Below, one piece after another: positions 11,975 through 23,578 of a stretch of 64,000 nucleotides of DNA. The first letter of the stretch is position 1. Each line of letters begins with the position of its first letter. The notes below the pieces were generated by a model that was not told the origin of the DNA, searched no databases, and saw nothing but the letters and a program-made list of their open reading frames with translations. The stretch is from Adineta steineri (taxonomy: Eukaryota > Rotifera > Eurotatoria > Adinetida > Adinetidae), in assembly GCA_905250115.1 (NCBI GenBank), contig CAJNOI010000052.1:104969-168968 (forward strand), read 5' to 3'. A program made the position numbers and the translations under genes.

Positions 11975-14075
11975 ATGTCAACAAAAATATTCAACTACGA
12001 TGAAGATTTACCATCAATTGATAAATTATCTCGGCAAACGGTAACATCAGTATTATCATGTGGACCACCAGTTGTTAAAAGTCCACAAGATGCAGCAGAT
12101 ATTCTATTTAATAAACCATTACGACATTTAAGACCTCGAATAAATCATGAAATCCTTGAACATGAAATAACTGAAAATGAATTAGATATTGCTGCTAATT
12201 TTGGACGATTTCCTTATCGTCCAAGTGAATTATTTCTTAAATTATTTCATAATGTTCTATGTACATTACGACGAGATCCATTAGCTGGTCGTGTTTCACC
12301 AAGTTTAATAGGTTCATCTGGTGTTATACCATTAACAATTATTTCTACAATACCTGATATAATGCAACATTATTATCATTGTATTATTCATGCAAAAAAA
12401 GAAGTTTTATTAGCAACAAATTTTTGGGAAAAAAGTGAAAGTGTTAATATTATTGGTAAAGCTTTAAGAGATTTAAGTAAACGTGCTGGTGATGAAAATC
12501 GTCAAATTATTGTTAAATTAATGATTGATCATCCAACAAAAGAAAATATAACACATTTCCATAATAAACTACCACCAAGTAAATGGTCAGATTATGATAT
12601 TCCATTACCTAACGAAATTCCAAATATATCTCTTGAAGTCAATAATTATCATCGAGTAATTATGGGAACATTTCATGCAAAATTTATGATTGTCGATCGA
12701 CGAATTGCTTTATTAAATAGTAATAATATACAAGATCGACCAAATCTTGAAATGATGTCACATTTTGAAGGTGATATTGTTAATTCATTTTATGATACTT
12801 ATCTAATATCATGGTGGATACCATTTGAACCAAATATCGTTTGTTTGAAAGATGAAGCACACGTGATACATCGTTTTAAATTTGGAATTAATAATTCAAA
12901 GATTTTATCGATTAAACAACCATTACGACATGCTATTGCAAGAGCACGTTTAAGACTTCAATGTCATTTAGAAACAGAAGAATCTGATGTTTATCTTCAT
13001 GCACCTTTAGCATCTGAAGAAGATGAAAATTTCATATTAACATCTGATGAAAGAAAAGCCAATGGTAACGGATTTTCAACAGTTGCTATACAAGCATTAG
13101 TTAATCATCGAAGAGCTCATTCACCTAGTGTTCTTGTTAAAGCAACAAATAATCTTGCTGGAGCTGTTATTGGATATGATTTGACACCTCGTTCACAATC
13201 ACCACTTACTCATCATTTAAATAAATCATCAAAATCTGCTCATGAAACAAGATCCGATGAAAATTTATCGAATGATGAATTAGAAAAGTTAGCATCTGAT
13301 TTTTCTCCATTTATTTTTCATGAAGAACATAAACCAATTCCAATAGCTTTAGTTAATCGTTTACCACGTGGTACACCTGGACATACAGATACAGCTAATC
13401 CACAAGATGCTGCCTGGATGGGAGCATTTCGTTATGCAAAAAAATCAATATTTATTCAATCACCTACATTAAATGCTTCACCAGCTATTGAAGGAATTAT
13501 AAGTGCATGTCGACGTGGAGTTATTGTCACATTATGGCTTGATTTAGGTTTTAATGATTTAGTTGAAGGATTTGGAACATTTCAAGGTGGTACAAATGAA
13601 AGTGTTGTTAAAAAACTTTATAAAAAATTAAAAGATGGAAATGATGGTTCAGAAAATTATCTTGAAGTATTTTGGTATACTGGAAAAGGTGAGTTTTTAA
13701 AATATATTTAATAATATTTCTATATACAAATAATATAGATCAAGCACGTCCTCTTAATTTCTCACAGAAAAAACGAAATTGTCATATTAAATTTATGTCT
13801 ATCGATGATCAAGTGGCTATAATGGGTAATGGTAATATGGATACTCAATCTTGGTTTCATTCTCAAGTAAATCAATATTAGATTGTTTTACTTATATATC
13901 TTTACTTTTTGTACTTTATTAGGAAATAAATGCAATGGTTGACTCACCAGTTATTGTCAAAGAATGGATGGATGCTTTGTATAAAAATCAATCAACACAT
14001 AAATATGGTCGAGTTGATTTAGATGGAAACTGGCGAGACGATAAAGGAAATTTAAATCCAAACAATGGCAGATAA
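11975..14075 (+). CDS. Phospholipase D-superfamily protein with two HKD motifs
   Basis: Three exons (11975-13688, 13739-13866, 13923-14075) join in frame into 664 residues. The first HKD motif is HAKFMIVDRRIALLNSNN at about residue 234. The second is split by an intron and reads HIKFMSIDDQVAIMGNGN near residue 585, followed by WFHSQEINAMVDS. Both have H-x-K-x4-D plus a downstream Asn pair. Family members hydrolyse or transfer phosphodiesters (phospholipids, cardiolipin synthesis, sometimes nucleic acid); the substrate here is unknown. There is no PX/PH module and no signal peptide. The 'NSNNIQDRPN' context and overall length resemble fungal PLD/cardiolipin-synthase-like proteins rather than animal PLD1-6, which raises the possibility of horizontal origin. 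Confidence 0.85.
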
Positions 14076-14682
14076 TATGATTTAATACATCTATAATATA
14101 TCTGTTTTTTTTGTATATTTGTGTCATAATACATTTAAGATTATTTTTTGTATTTATGTATTAAAAATCTATCTATATATTTGATGGTTATTTTCGGATA
14201 CCAGGGTGTGGGTGTTCTCTTAATAATCACATCTACATCTTCAATATTTTTATCTTATGCTATTTTAAAGGTTACAAATAGTTGCATTATACCTGGAGGA
14301 CTACCTCCTTATATAAATATGTTTGTTCTCTCTTTTTTATTTATTTCTACCATACGTTACCACCGCTCTGTCTGTTCTTTCATTGATTGGATATTTAAGA
14401 TGGCAGTTTGTTTAGAAGAAGAAAAAGAACGATGATGAATAAGCCAAAGCATTATGCTCGTTCTTATAGTAAAAAATATTCTACTGATTTTTTTCGCTTA
14501 AAGCAAAGAAAAGAGAACTGAGAAGGTATAAAAATGATATACAAGTAACATTCATCGAACCACTCACTAATATCGTCGGACAACATAAACAGGTTAGCCA
14601 TTAAATCATTTTTTTTCCTTTTTTTTATTTGTAGATCAAGAGATTTTTTTATTGTTAATCGATTGAGATATCAATACAGCAC
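14076..14682. other. Intergenic region with a half-copy of the telomere-like motif
   Basis: The region holds the PLD-like 3'UTR and the upstream part of the histidine-phosphatase gene. CCAGGGTGTGGGTGTTCTC at 14203-14221 is a G-rich arm without an obvious partner. A 95-codon ORF at 14148-14435 crosses it, has no splice context or recognisable domain, and is not called. AACATAAACAGGTTAG near 14583-14598 could be a 5'UTR exon donor. Confidence 0.45.
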
Positions 14683-16200
14683 ATGGCTACACAAACATCT
14701 GGTAAGTTATATTAAAGACAAACTGCGGGTGTGGGTATTATATATTGATATCGTATCCACACCGACACCTTTTATTTTGGTAAAAGAATAAAAGAAAGAT
14801 ATGTACTGAAATTGTTCAAGTACAATAAGTAGCCCGTCTTCGATAGAGATTTAATTATTGTACTTATAGAATATACATTCATTTTTATGTGTTGTTTTCT
14901 GGTTTCGAATGTATTACTATCTTTTTTAGCAGGTAATCCATCAACCAACGCCTGGCTGTATCCACCTCAACATTGGGCTTTAGAACCTCTCACCTTGAAT
15001 GATACTAAAGTGATAGCACTCGTAAACTTTGAACAATCTGATTATGCTGTATATTTAAATCCTCTGGACAAACGTGGATATCGTTCAATTGTCCGACTGA
15101 TCAACAATGAGCATATGGACTCTACATTCAATCGAGATTACACCTCATCAGAAAGAATTGGACTTGCGTTAACGATGGCGTTAATTACGGAAGCTTACAA
15201 TCGTATTGTACCTATTGCTCAAAATGCAGTTATGGGTAACAATGCTCATTCGTTTGATCCTAAATCGGGCACTATTCAACTAGGTACACATGAAGAACCA
15301 ATTTTTCTCCATGGTCATATTTTTGGACGCGGTAATCCAGAAGAAAAATACATTGACGATGTCCAATTGGATGGTCCTATTCCAGGACTAGTTTTCGATT
15401 TAAGGGCTCAATCTCCACATCAACCAGGCAATGATAGAAAAGTGAGCTGGAAACTCGACGAGATGAAGAGCGTGATTGCTAGATTGAAAATTGAAATTGA
15501 AAATATCCAAGACAGTTATAAAGCTCATGGTCTAAGAATAATTATTCAAAATATTTCAACTGACATCTACATTGTGAGACATGGTGAAACTGATTGGAAT
15601 ACTGAGCGAAAACTTCAAGGACATACAGATAATCCATTGAATGAGCAAGGTAAACTTCAAGCTCAACAACTTCGAGAAAAACTCAGTGATCTTCATTTTA
15701 CAAAAGTGTATTCATCTGACCTGAAACGAGCATTTTCTACTGCTGAATTAATTGTTGACCAGAACAAATCAAAGATTATTGAGACTTCTTCTTTACTTCG
15801 AGAACGATATATGGGAACATGGGAAGGACGTTTAGCTACTGAACTCCTAGATCATCTAAAACAAGATTTTAATCTTGATAATCTGACACAAGAAGAATAC
15901 ATGTCTTTGAAATGGGATGACACTGCTGAAAGCTATTCTGATGTTTATCAACGAGTACGAACTTTGATTCGTTCCATTGCAAATTCTTCATCTGTAAATA
16001 ATGGCCCTATTCTACTTTCAAGTCATGGCGGTGTCATGCGAGCTATCCTGTATCATTGGAAGTTTCAACCTGAATATCGCTGGAAAGTAACTAACTGCGC
16101 GTTTTTGAAGTTTAATGTGCGTGCAGATGGTCAAATCGTCAATTTGACTTATGAAGGTGTCGAATTTGTCAAGTCCAATGAAACTCCATTTTCATTTTAA
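14683..16200 (+). CDS. Histidine-phosphatase-family protein with an unidentified N-terminal domain
   Basis: A 19-nt first exon (14683-14701) joins a long second exon ending at 16200, giving 428 or 429 residues. The acceptor is a tandem TAGCAG (AG at 14929 or 14932), so one residue is optional. Residues from about 215 on form a phosphoglycerate-mutase-like domain: VRHGETDWN with catalytic His near 223, SSDLKRAFSTAE, RERYMGTWEG and the second His in SSHGGVMRAIL. The first ~200 residues are unfamiliar; notable strings are FLHGHIFGRGNPEEKY and LDGPIPGLVFDLRAQSPHQP. The coding region uses C- and G-ending codons more than its neighbours, and most of it is intron-free, both compatible with transfer from bacteria. 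Intron 1 holds a telomere-like hairpin. Substrate unknown. Confidence 0.82.
14725..14769. repeat. Telomere-like hairpin inside intron 1 of the histidine-phosphatase gene
   Basis: GCGGGTGTGGGTATTATA on the left pairs imperfectly with CGTATCCACACCGACACC on the right around an AT-rich loop. It belongs to the dispersed G/T-rich inverted-repeat family seen at 16670, 20408, 27776 and 29877. Confidence 0.7.
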
Positions 16201-17205
16201 ACGGTGTGGATGTAAATTTAAGTATTCTTTTCAACTACATTCACTATACATTCATTTCACAGACTATTCAAACGATTGTATATCTTAAAACTCACCAAAT
16301 ATATTTTGTGATAAACAGTTATTATTGTATCGAAAGAATAAACTATTTCTCTGATTCATTCATGAACTAGATCAGTTATCATAATATGCAGAAAATACAT
16401 CACTTTTTTTAATTCTTTTTTATTATTAGATGAAAATGAATATTAGGCAAAGAATTCGTATATTGTTAACGTTTGGAAAAATCCAATGCTAAATTCAATT
16501 CATAGTAAATATAAGTACAGTTGACTGCTAATAGCAGTGATTAAGAGCAATATAGACAAAGAAGAGAGAAGATGATAAAGATCATAAAAACGGACATTAA
16601 TAATATTAATAAAAGTACACATAACAGAAGCAAAAAAGAATATAGGTAACGAATAATACCGTCACAAGCGGGATGGATGTGGATGTGAGTGTGGTATAAA
16701 AATAATATTCACACCCACACACACCCCATCCATACATCCACATCTACATCCACCCACCACCATCGTTTTTTAAAGTGTCTAGAACCTTTTCATGGTTTAT
16801 TGTTAAAAGAACGAAACATTAAAAGGTTCTGAATGCTCGCTGAAACCTTTAATGGTTCCCTATGGTGCCATTTTTTTACAGAGTATTAAGTAGATCCTCA
16901 TGGATCTCACAACAACAACCGATGGTTAAGCAATAATACGTTCACCAGCGGTCATTTTTCCTTCTCTTCACCCTGGATGAGAGTTTTCTTTCTCTCTCTG
17001 ACAGTTCAATTTTGTGCATATAAGGGAATAACTTTATTGAATAAATATACTGTTGTACAGATCAGGTTACAATAAAGTTACAAGAAATGCTTACATACAA
17101 ATACGAAGTACTTAAGCAAATGAATACACACAAGAGTAAGCAAAAGAGAAAAATAGTTATTGATAACAATACGCAAAAAGAGTGATCATATGCTCTTCAT
17201 ATATG
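16201..17205. other. Intergenic region between convergent genes, with one telomere-like hairpin
   Basis: The left part is the histidine-phosphatase 3' flank and the right part the 3' flank of the NHL gene. No gene is seen. It contains the hairpin at 16670-16758 and, just after, two imperfect copies of an AGAACCTTT-type phrase near 16780-16860. Confidence 0.55.
16670..16758. repeat. Telomere-like hairpin, TATAAAAATAATAT loop type
   Basis: The left arm GGGATGGATGTGGATGTGAG pairs with a right arm of CACACCCCATCC-type sequence reading toward CATCCACCC. The centre is GTGTGGTATAAAAATAATATTCACACC. The loop matches those of the hairpins at 20408, 27776 and 29877. Confidence 0.8.
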
Positions 17206-19370
17206 TCAAAAGGCAAAGAACAGCAATAAAGAAAAGAAAAGATAATAATACATTAGATTGTGTAGACTAATGCTCATTCTCTTGGGTGCACTGCTTATGA
17301 TGGCAGAACTATGTGTAGTAGTAGTTATCATCTGAGTAGACGATGCACTTGCACTTGTTGGTTTTTCTAGAAAAACGAAATATAATATTTATTATTCATA
17401 TCCAAAGTAAAGTTACTTGTCGACGAAGATAATATAGTAGTAGTAGTAATCAATTTAGTAGAAGTTCTGACAGTTGTTGAATCTATGAAATAAACAAAGT
17501 AATTCAGTTATGTATTTTACTTTAGAAAAAAAAGAAATTCTTTCATTAATCGAGTTTGTTACATACAGGATGAAGACAGAAGATAACACATGACAGATAA
17601 TATTTAGTCAAGTTAATTTAAAAAAGACGCAGATATGTTGAAACTTACCACAAGAGTTGGATTTAAGAATAAACTTTTGAACTCTATGATTATCATCATC
17701 GGTGACAAATATATTACCAGAACTGTCGAATGCTATTTGTCGGGCATTGTTCAGCTTATCTGCTGTTGATCCGCTTAACATTGAACAGCCGGCAACACAT
17801 TGAAATCCAACAGCACTTGATCTGATAATACGATAATTGCCACTATCCATAATAAATAAATAACCATCTCCAGTCACTGCAACACTTGCCGGATATAAAA
17901 GTGAAATAGTTCCTGGTGCTGTACTTCCAGCTACTGTCGTGCCATTCATTTCACCAGATTTGAAACGTTGAATTCGGTTGTTATTACAATCAGCCACGTA
18001 CAAAGTGAAGTCGGTATCAACAAAAATTCCCCATGGCCTACTAAGTAGATTTGCTGCTGATCCAATCGATCCATTACCAGCAATTGTCACAGGTGTGCTT
18101 GAGTTGTCATTCAGATTAAATTTTATTACCCTATTGAGATCACTCTGGGAGCAATACAATGTATTATTGCTATCAATAAAGAGACTATTGCATGATTTAC
18201 TAATGTTCATCACACCTACGCCACTCGTCGAATTCAAAGTCCATTTGTCAACTTGACCATCCCCGTTGCTATTATCGACATAGATATCACCATTCATCGA
18301 GACAACTAAATTGCATGGATTACTAACACCAGTAATAGTTCTTGTTGCAATTGAACTGGCATTAGGCCATACTTTGATAACACTATTGTACCAGCTCTCG
18401 GCATACACAGTATCATTATTGTCAACAAATATTCCATTAATATAGTAGCCAAGTGTATTTTGATTTGTGAAAGTACTAGCATTTGGATTCCATGTTGCAC
18501 AACTACTGAATATCGGTCGATTATACCATAGACCTACAAAGAAAATAGATATGAAAAATGATCTAAAAGTGGAACTAAAGGATCAACATATATGTAGAAA
18601 ACATATAATATGATTAATTATGCACTTTGGACACTTCCTTCCAAGTAGTAACTAACATATTTGATCAATCCTCAGAAGATAGAAATTCATTATCCTTATC
18701 ATAAGTATCTATGCTTTATATGTAATTATTTTTTCTCTTTCATGTTGATAAAATTGATTGTTCTACTCTATAACTTGTTTTATCTTCAAATATTTCAATT
18801 ATTTTTTAAAAACAACTCAAGTAACAATAATTTCCTTTTTTTTTATTAACTATAAACGACGGACATGAAACATATTTAATTTCCGTCCCTCACCCCTTCT
18901 AGAAAGCAGTTCACACAGTGATATCAGAAATATTCATCGAAGTCTCTACCAAATAGAATAATCTAAATCATTTGCTAGCAGCAGGAAAGTAACATTTAAA
19001 TATATTCTCTCGTGAATAGCTCGTTTAAACTTCATTTACATGAAGTTTTTTGTTTGTTCAGATTGTTTGTATTTATTAGAATTAAAAGAGTTAAAATGAA
19101 AAGAACAATGAGTAGATCTGTAGAATGTACAAAGATCTCACTACTTGACAAAAGTCTAGAGTCTTTTCGCTTTAAAGTTTTATGATAAGGATGAAGCTCA
19201 TTGAGATTTATCTCTGAAAATAAAACCTCAGATTTCTACTGTTGAGACTCAAACAAATAGTATGTTTCAAAAGAAAAATAGTTTCAGTTCTTACCTATAA
19301 TGGAATGAGGAGACATGAACATTAACATCCATAAGCTAGTTCGAATATTGGATAATACTGATAGTGACAT
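17206..19370 (-). CDS. Secreted or surface NHL-repeat (beta-propeller) protein
   Basis: Four exons read leftward (19295-19370, 17649-18533, 17417-17482, 17206-17366) give 395 residues. The first exon is a signal peptide (MSLSVLSNIRTSLWMLMFMS). The core has NHL-type blades with repeated patterns: GIFVDNNDTVYAESWYNSVI, GIFVDTDFTLYVADCNNNRI, VAVTGDGYLFIMDSGNYRII and QIAFDSSGNIFVTDDDNHRV. A Ser/Thr-rich stalk follows (STTVRTSTKLITTTT), and the protein ends in a hydrophobic tail (LMYYYLFFSLLLFFAF), which suggests a GPI or membrane anchor. Propellers of this kind usually bind proteins or glycans; the ligand is unknown. Exon phases all agree (76, 885, 66 and 161 nt). Confidence 0.88.
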
Positions 19371-22274
19371 GTTAATACCAAAGAACTCGTCAAGAATAGT
19401 GAATAGTAGAAGATCAATTGATATCTAAAATATATTTGATATAAAAAAATAGTTAGAGATGTTTTAACTATAGAATGACATGTCATAGAGTGAAAAACAA
19501 ATGAACGTTAGAAGTAAAATATCATTATATTTTATACAAAAATATTCTTCTCTTCTGAGTAGTTTAATATAGAAAAGAGAGAAATTGTTTTTTCTCCAGT
19601 AAAGACGTCAAATTACCATAGTTTATTTCAAGAATAATCATGTTTTTTTTCTATTGGACATTGCTTGGCTAGTGTAATTGTTTTTTGTGTTAAATTAAAT
19701 AGATTTATCTTGCCTCCTTAAACCTACATATAACTGAACGGAAACATAGAAATCAAAACATGTATATCATGTCTTTTTTTTACTTTTTTACCTCATTATT
19801 TTATATTCGCTTGGTTGAGACTATGAAAACATGTAATTAGCTTCAAATGACTAATATATAATAATAATAATAAAAAAAACAATTTCTAATTTCTTCTCAT
19901 ATCTCTTAACGTTTTAATGAAAAAATATTTTGTTTGCTTATACTGTATCGTAGCGAAGACACTTCACTATTTTCTCTCTGAATAAGACAACAAATTTAGT
20001 TGATGTTAAAATAGAAGTTTTTGAAGATTTACAAATATATTCATAGGAAATGAACGTTATAGCAAATGATCTAAGATTAATCTAATTCATTGTATGTTTT
20101 ATGAAGAGAACAGGACAATCCTTCTCAATACATTACCAGCAGTTTATTTCCATACACTTCTGATTCTTTATGCATTATTCATAATGAACTGATATTAATA
20201 ATTATTTGTAATGATTCATATCTGTCGTATAACACACATCGTATCGAATATCTTAAATAATTAATTGAAGTAGTTGTTGATCTGATGTGGCAAGCATGTC
20301 AGTTTGTAAAATATGGAATATGTTCTGTATTTCTGCTTCAAATAATACGACAACTTGAATACATATGTTTTAGATGAACGATCATGAATCATGTAAATCA
20401 ACTGAAATCTTGAGGGTGTGGGTGTGGGTGTGAGTGAGGATTAAGGTGCGGTGTAGTATAAAAATATTATCCACATTCATACCTACACTTTCAAGATGCT
20501 CTGACGATTTCTTGTTCTCCGCACCTACGGATCAATTCTGGCTGGGAAAAAAGTCGCGAACATCATCAAAATATGACGAGTGCGCATCTCAAACTCGAAT
20601 TGATGTAAAAGATCGATAAATGCAGAAAAACGATAATGGAGCTTGACGATTAAGGAAACTCAGAACAGCTAGCCCATCCAACATCTCAAAACATATTCGA
20701 CTTTCTGCCAAAATTTTCAAAATGTTCTACAAACTATTTAAAATTTCTTGAGAATCTTTGCCATTCTTACCATGGCAAGTGAAATACAAACGCTCTCTGC
20801 CAACAAAAGCTCGAAGAATTTCTATAATTTCAGTATCCTCTGTTCGCTATATGCTAGAAAGTCAAATGAAGTTATTCTCTACGAGAATCTTTGGGATGTC
20901 TGTCAAATTTTAAGCCCATACACTTTTAATAATAATCGGAAACCATGACGATAATTAACGCCTGAAAACTTCCTTAGTTACTATCGATGACTCAATCTTC
21001 GATTGTAGCCATCCATGAAAGAACACGAAATACTGACAAAACTCGCCATATGAATTATATCGATCAGACTAACCAATTCATAGTGAACTGCCAACACCAT
21101 ATATTATGGATAAGGTTGAATCAGATTCATTAACTTTCTTTGCTATGTCAGCCACAACCAGCTAGTTAAATGTCAATCAGTTTCATAACCATATTCTTTA
21201 TATAAGTCTAAAATTTATAACCAACAGATGCCCTATAGGGTAATGTTCTATTGCTATGCACACTCTTCCAATTGTCATCTTTTCTCTTCAGGCATTCGTC
21301 TAGTTGATTAGTTTTACACCGACAGCATTACATCATTCAAGAATGTTCTAGATTTTCTCAATCAAATGTGAAATATTCTTAGCAACCACGATAAAATTTT
21401 TCTTGAGGCAGATTATGCAAGATTTGTTTAAAATTCGATATTATTTAGTGAATTTGTTTATTTAAATTCTTTTAAAAAATAGCATGGAAAATATTAATAT
21501 ATGAGTAAGAGATATGCTGATTTTCTATTTAATATGTTTCTGATAATTATGTAATTTCGAAGGCCAATAACAAAGTCCATTAAAGAGTGATATTTGCAAC
21601 GTATTGAGAAAAACGTCAGAGTGAATTTCAGCATAACGCATCAAGATGAACAAAGGTACTTTTGTGATGATTGAAGGGACATAAAATAAATGATACGTTT
21701 CAAGAAAGTTTTCCATATATAGAAAATATTCAAAAATGGTAATAATTATGACATACGGAAGTGATGAAGCTTCGATTAACCAACGAAGAAAATTGAGATA
21801 GGTCAATTCATAGTCACTATTTACCAAATCGAGCCATGTGTAAAGGAAAGCGATATATGCATAAACGAATATCTATCTAGATCAAGTATGTCTAGCTAGT
21901 TGCTTTGCATGAAATTTCGTATACGTCTCCTATGACAATGGCAGAATAATAGCATTATGAATTGCACCGCAAAAACAATAAGAAGAAGTAAAGTTTCAAT
22001 GTAAAGCATTATGATGAATTAAATAATAATCCAAATTTTCACATTAGAAATGCACAATAATTGTTCATATTCTATTGATATCGATTGATTTCGTAATAAA
22101 AGAAATTTTTCGTTGATCAGTAAGATTCTATTCATTATTATAAAATAGTTGTCAACACAAATAGCTCTATTTATAATAACAATATGCCGTTCATTCAATT
22201 TCTTTTCCATATTGTTAATTTAAGTATAGTATATTTTGAAAAGAAATGTTTTTTTTATTTGATAGACAAAAAAA
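19371..22274. other. 2.9 kb gene-poor, partly degenerate region
   Basis: No intact gene is supported. The 5' flank of the NHL gene occupies the left. A telomere-like hairpin lies at 20408-20495. From about 20500 to 21830 base composition is closer to coding DNA, with broken minus-strand frames, for example FVGRERLYFTCHGKNGKD near 20800 and a 100-codon hydrophobic ORF at 21525-21827. This looks like a decayed gene or transposon that I cannot identify. Confidence 0.4.
20408..20495. repeat. Telomere-like hairpin with TCTTGAGGG...CTTTCAAGA ends
   Basis: The left end is TCTTGAGGGTGTGGGTGTGG, the centre GTAGTATAAAAATATTATCC, and the right end CACTTTCAAGA. This copy shows both termini of the family, a TCTTGA/TCAAGA inverted pair. 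The left arm contains (GGGTGT)2-3, matching TGTGGG telomere units. Confidence 0.8.
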
Positions 22275-22601
22275 CTATGCATATCCATACCGATAAACAA
22301 CAATCATAGCATATAACAGCAACAAAAAAGTACCAATAAACCAAACAAATGCTAATATTATAAGGGCTATACTATCATATAAAATCTCATAGTTATGATG
22401 AGGATGTGGGTTTTTCGAAAATAAACGCAGTATTAGACCAAAACAATAGCAACATTTATCAATTATTAATGTAACTAATGCACTTAAAAACCATCCAGCT
22501 GGGAATACTGTTAATGTTTCTAATAAAATTCCATTTGTTAAAGACATTGAATAAAGCGATACCATCTTCAGGGTGTGGGTGTGCCCTGGCCATATCCGCA
22601 T
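22275..22601 (-). CDS. Possible small multi-span membrane protein, 5' end replaced by hairpin sequence
   Basis: The reading frame gives up to 108 residues. The first dozen (MRIWPGHTHTLK) are translated from telomere-like hairpin DNA, so the genuine start is more likely the internal Met in MVSLYSMSLTNG. Three hydrophobic segments follow: ETLTVFPAGWFLSALVTLII, CCYCFGLILRL and SIALIILAFVWFIGTFLLLL. The protein ends VVYRYGYA. There is no family match that I can name. It lies upstream of the tandem coiled-coil minigene array, whose relative at 27192-27678 also carries a membrane segment. It may be a truncated gene. Confidence 0.4.
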   Translation of the reverse strand: MRIWPGHTHTLKMVSLYSMSLTNGILLETLTVFPAGWFLSALVTLIIDKCCYCFGLILRLFSKNPHPHHNYEILYDSIALIILAFVWFIGTFLLLLYAMIVVYRYGYA

Positions 22602-22725
22602 TCGATCATTTAGACCATCTCAAATGCACCGTTTTCGCACCGTTGACGAATCAATATGTTTGACCTGGGTGCCTGCGGGTGTCAGATGGGTAATATATTC
22701 ACAGCCACCCACCCCCTCAAGTGCA
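22566..22725. repeat. Telomere-like repeat cluster at the 5' edge of the membrane-protein ORF
   Basis: CTTCAGGGTGTGGGTGTGCC near 22566 is followed by a unit containing GACCATCTCAAATGCACCG, then GGGTGCCTGCGGGTGTCAGA and a C-rich arm CAGCCACCCACCCCC near 22702-22715. The CATCTGAAATGCAC-type unit recurs at about 24315 and 25192, so this is one member of a larger tandem repeat. Confidence 0.65.
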
Positions 22726-22790
22726 GCTAGTGTAGTTGTTGTTGCTTGTTTTCTTTGTCTTCATCAACTAAACCCAAAATTATTTATATG

Positions 22791-22967
22791 TTATTTCTTT
22801 TTAGAAAATGATTTAATTTTTTTTTTGTATAAATCTTGAATTTCTCCGTTCAAAGTTGCTCTTGTGCTATAATGTCGTGTCAATTCTGCCGATAATAGTC
22901 GCATCATGCCTTCTTTGAAATGGATGATTGTTGTATTTTCTGAATTAATATCATTGAGGGCATCAAT
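22791..22967 (-). pseudogene. Coiled-coil minigene copy 1, exon 2 with lost donor
   Basis: Read leftward from an acceptor TTTTTTAG, the exon encodes 58 residues beginning IDALNDINSENTTIIHF and ending KKKIKSFSKKK. It aligns with exon 2 of the intact minigenes at 24429 and 28396 (pattern I-D-x-L-x-x-x-N-x-x-N-T). The conserved donor AAAA|GTAAATCA reads AAAATTAAATCA here, so the exon runs into a stop in the former intron. The upstream exon is replaced by hairpin DNA at 23034-23080, and no initiating ATG is found. Confidence 0.6.
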
Positions 22968-23033
22968 CTAAAAAACAAAAAAAACTTTGTTTTTAAAATA
23001 TTTTTAGTAAAATATTTTATTATCACTTGTTGC

Positions 23034-23080
23034 GTGTGTGAGGGTGCGGGTGTGCTCTAGCCACATCCGCAAGATTTTTT
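23034..23080. repeat. Telomere-like hairpin between minigene copies 1 and 2
   Basis: GTGTGTGAGGGTGCGGGTGT on the left pairs with CCACATCCGC on the right around GCTCTAG. On the minus strand it supplies the stop codon of copy 2's third exon (reading CGCG then TAG). Confidence 0.6.
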
Positions 23081-23578
23081 TTCATTATCTAAATACGAAA
23101 TTATTTTATGTACTATTTCTCTTTAGCATATGATTTACTTTTTTTCTCGTATAGCTCAATAATTTTGGTATCGTATTCATTTTGAATTTCGATATGTGTT
23201 TCTATTTCTTCTTTCAGTATTTTTATCATCTTTTTTTTCCATGATGATAGTATTTTTGGTATTGAGCTTGATAGTCGAGCTATTCTAAACATAGAAAAAT
23301 GTTTTTTTTTCAAAATATTTTATCAGATATTTTATTATTACTTCTTGTTTAATTGTCAGTTTCTTATTTGAAGCCACGGTACTGTTTAATACGATCACTA
23401 TGTAATATATTATTGTTTGTGTGAATACAACGACGAAGCTGTCTATTATACAACGAGCGAAAGAATCAATCATGATCTCGACAAGAGGAACGTAAGCCTT
23501 TTGATCATGTCTTTGTTTAGGAAATACACAAGAAAATACTTGATTTAAGCAACAACAGCAATTTTCCGTCATTAGCAC
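23050..23578 (-). pseudogene. Coiled-coil minigene copy 2, with membrane-type first exon; frame uncertain
   Basis: Leftward from 23578 an 80-codon frame begins MLMTENCCCCLNQVF, contains a hydrophobic stretch (SFVVVFTQTIIYYIVIVL) and ends LTIKQE at a GTAATA donor. After TATGTTTAG the next exon reads IARLSSSIPKILSSW and EEIETHIEIQNEYDTKI, clearly the family coiled coil. The two exons differ by one base in phase (AATAGC instead of ATCGA after the AG), so a simple join shifts frame. This is either a decayed copy or a gene using another first exon. A third exon at about 23070 would end in hairpin DNA. Confidence 0.5.

Noticed and set aside
14148-14435. 95-codon hydrophobic ORF after the PLD-like gene
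   Set aside because: It spans a telomere-like half-repeat and 3' flank, with no splice sites, homology or composition typical of coding DNA.
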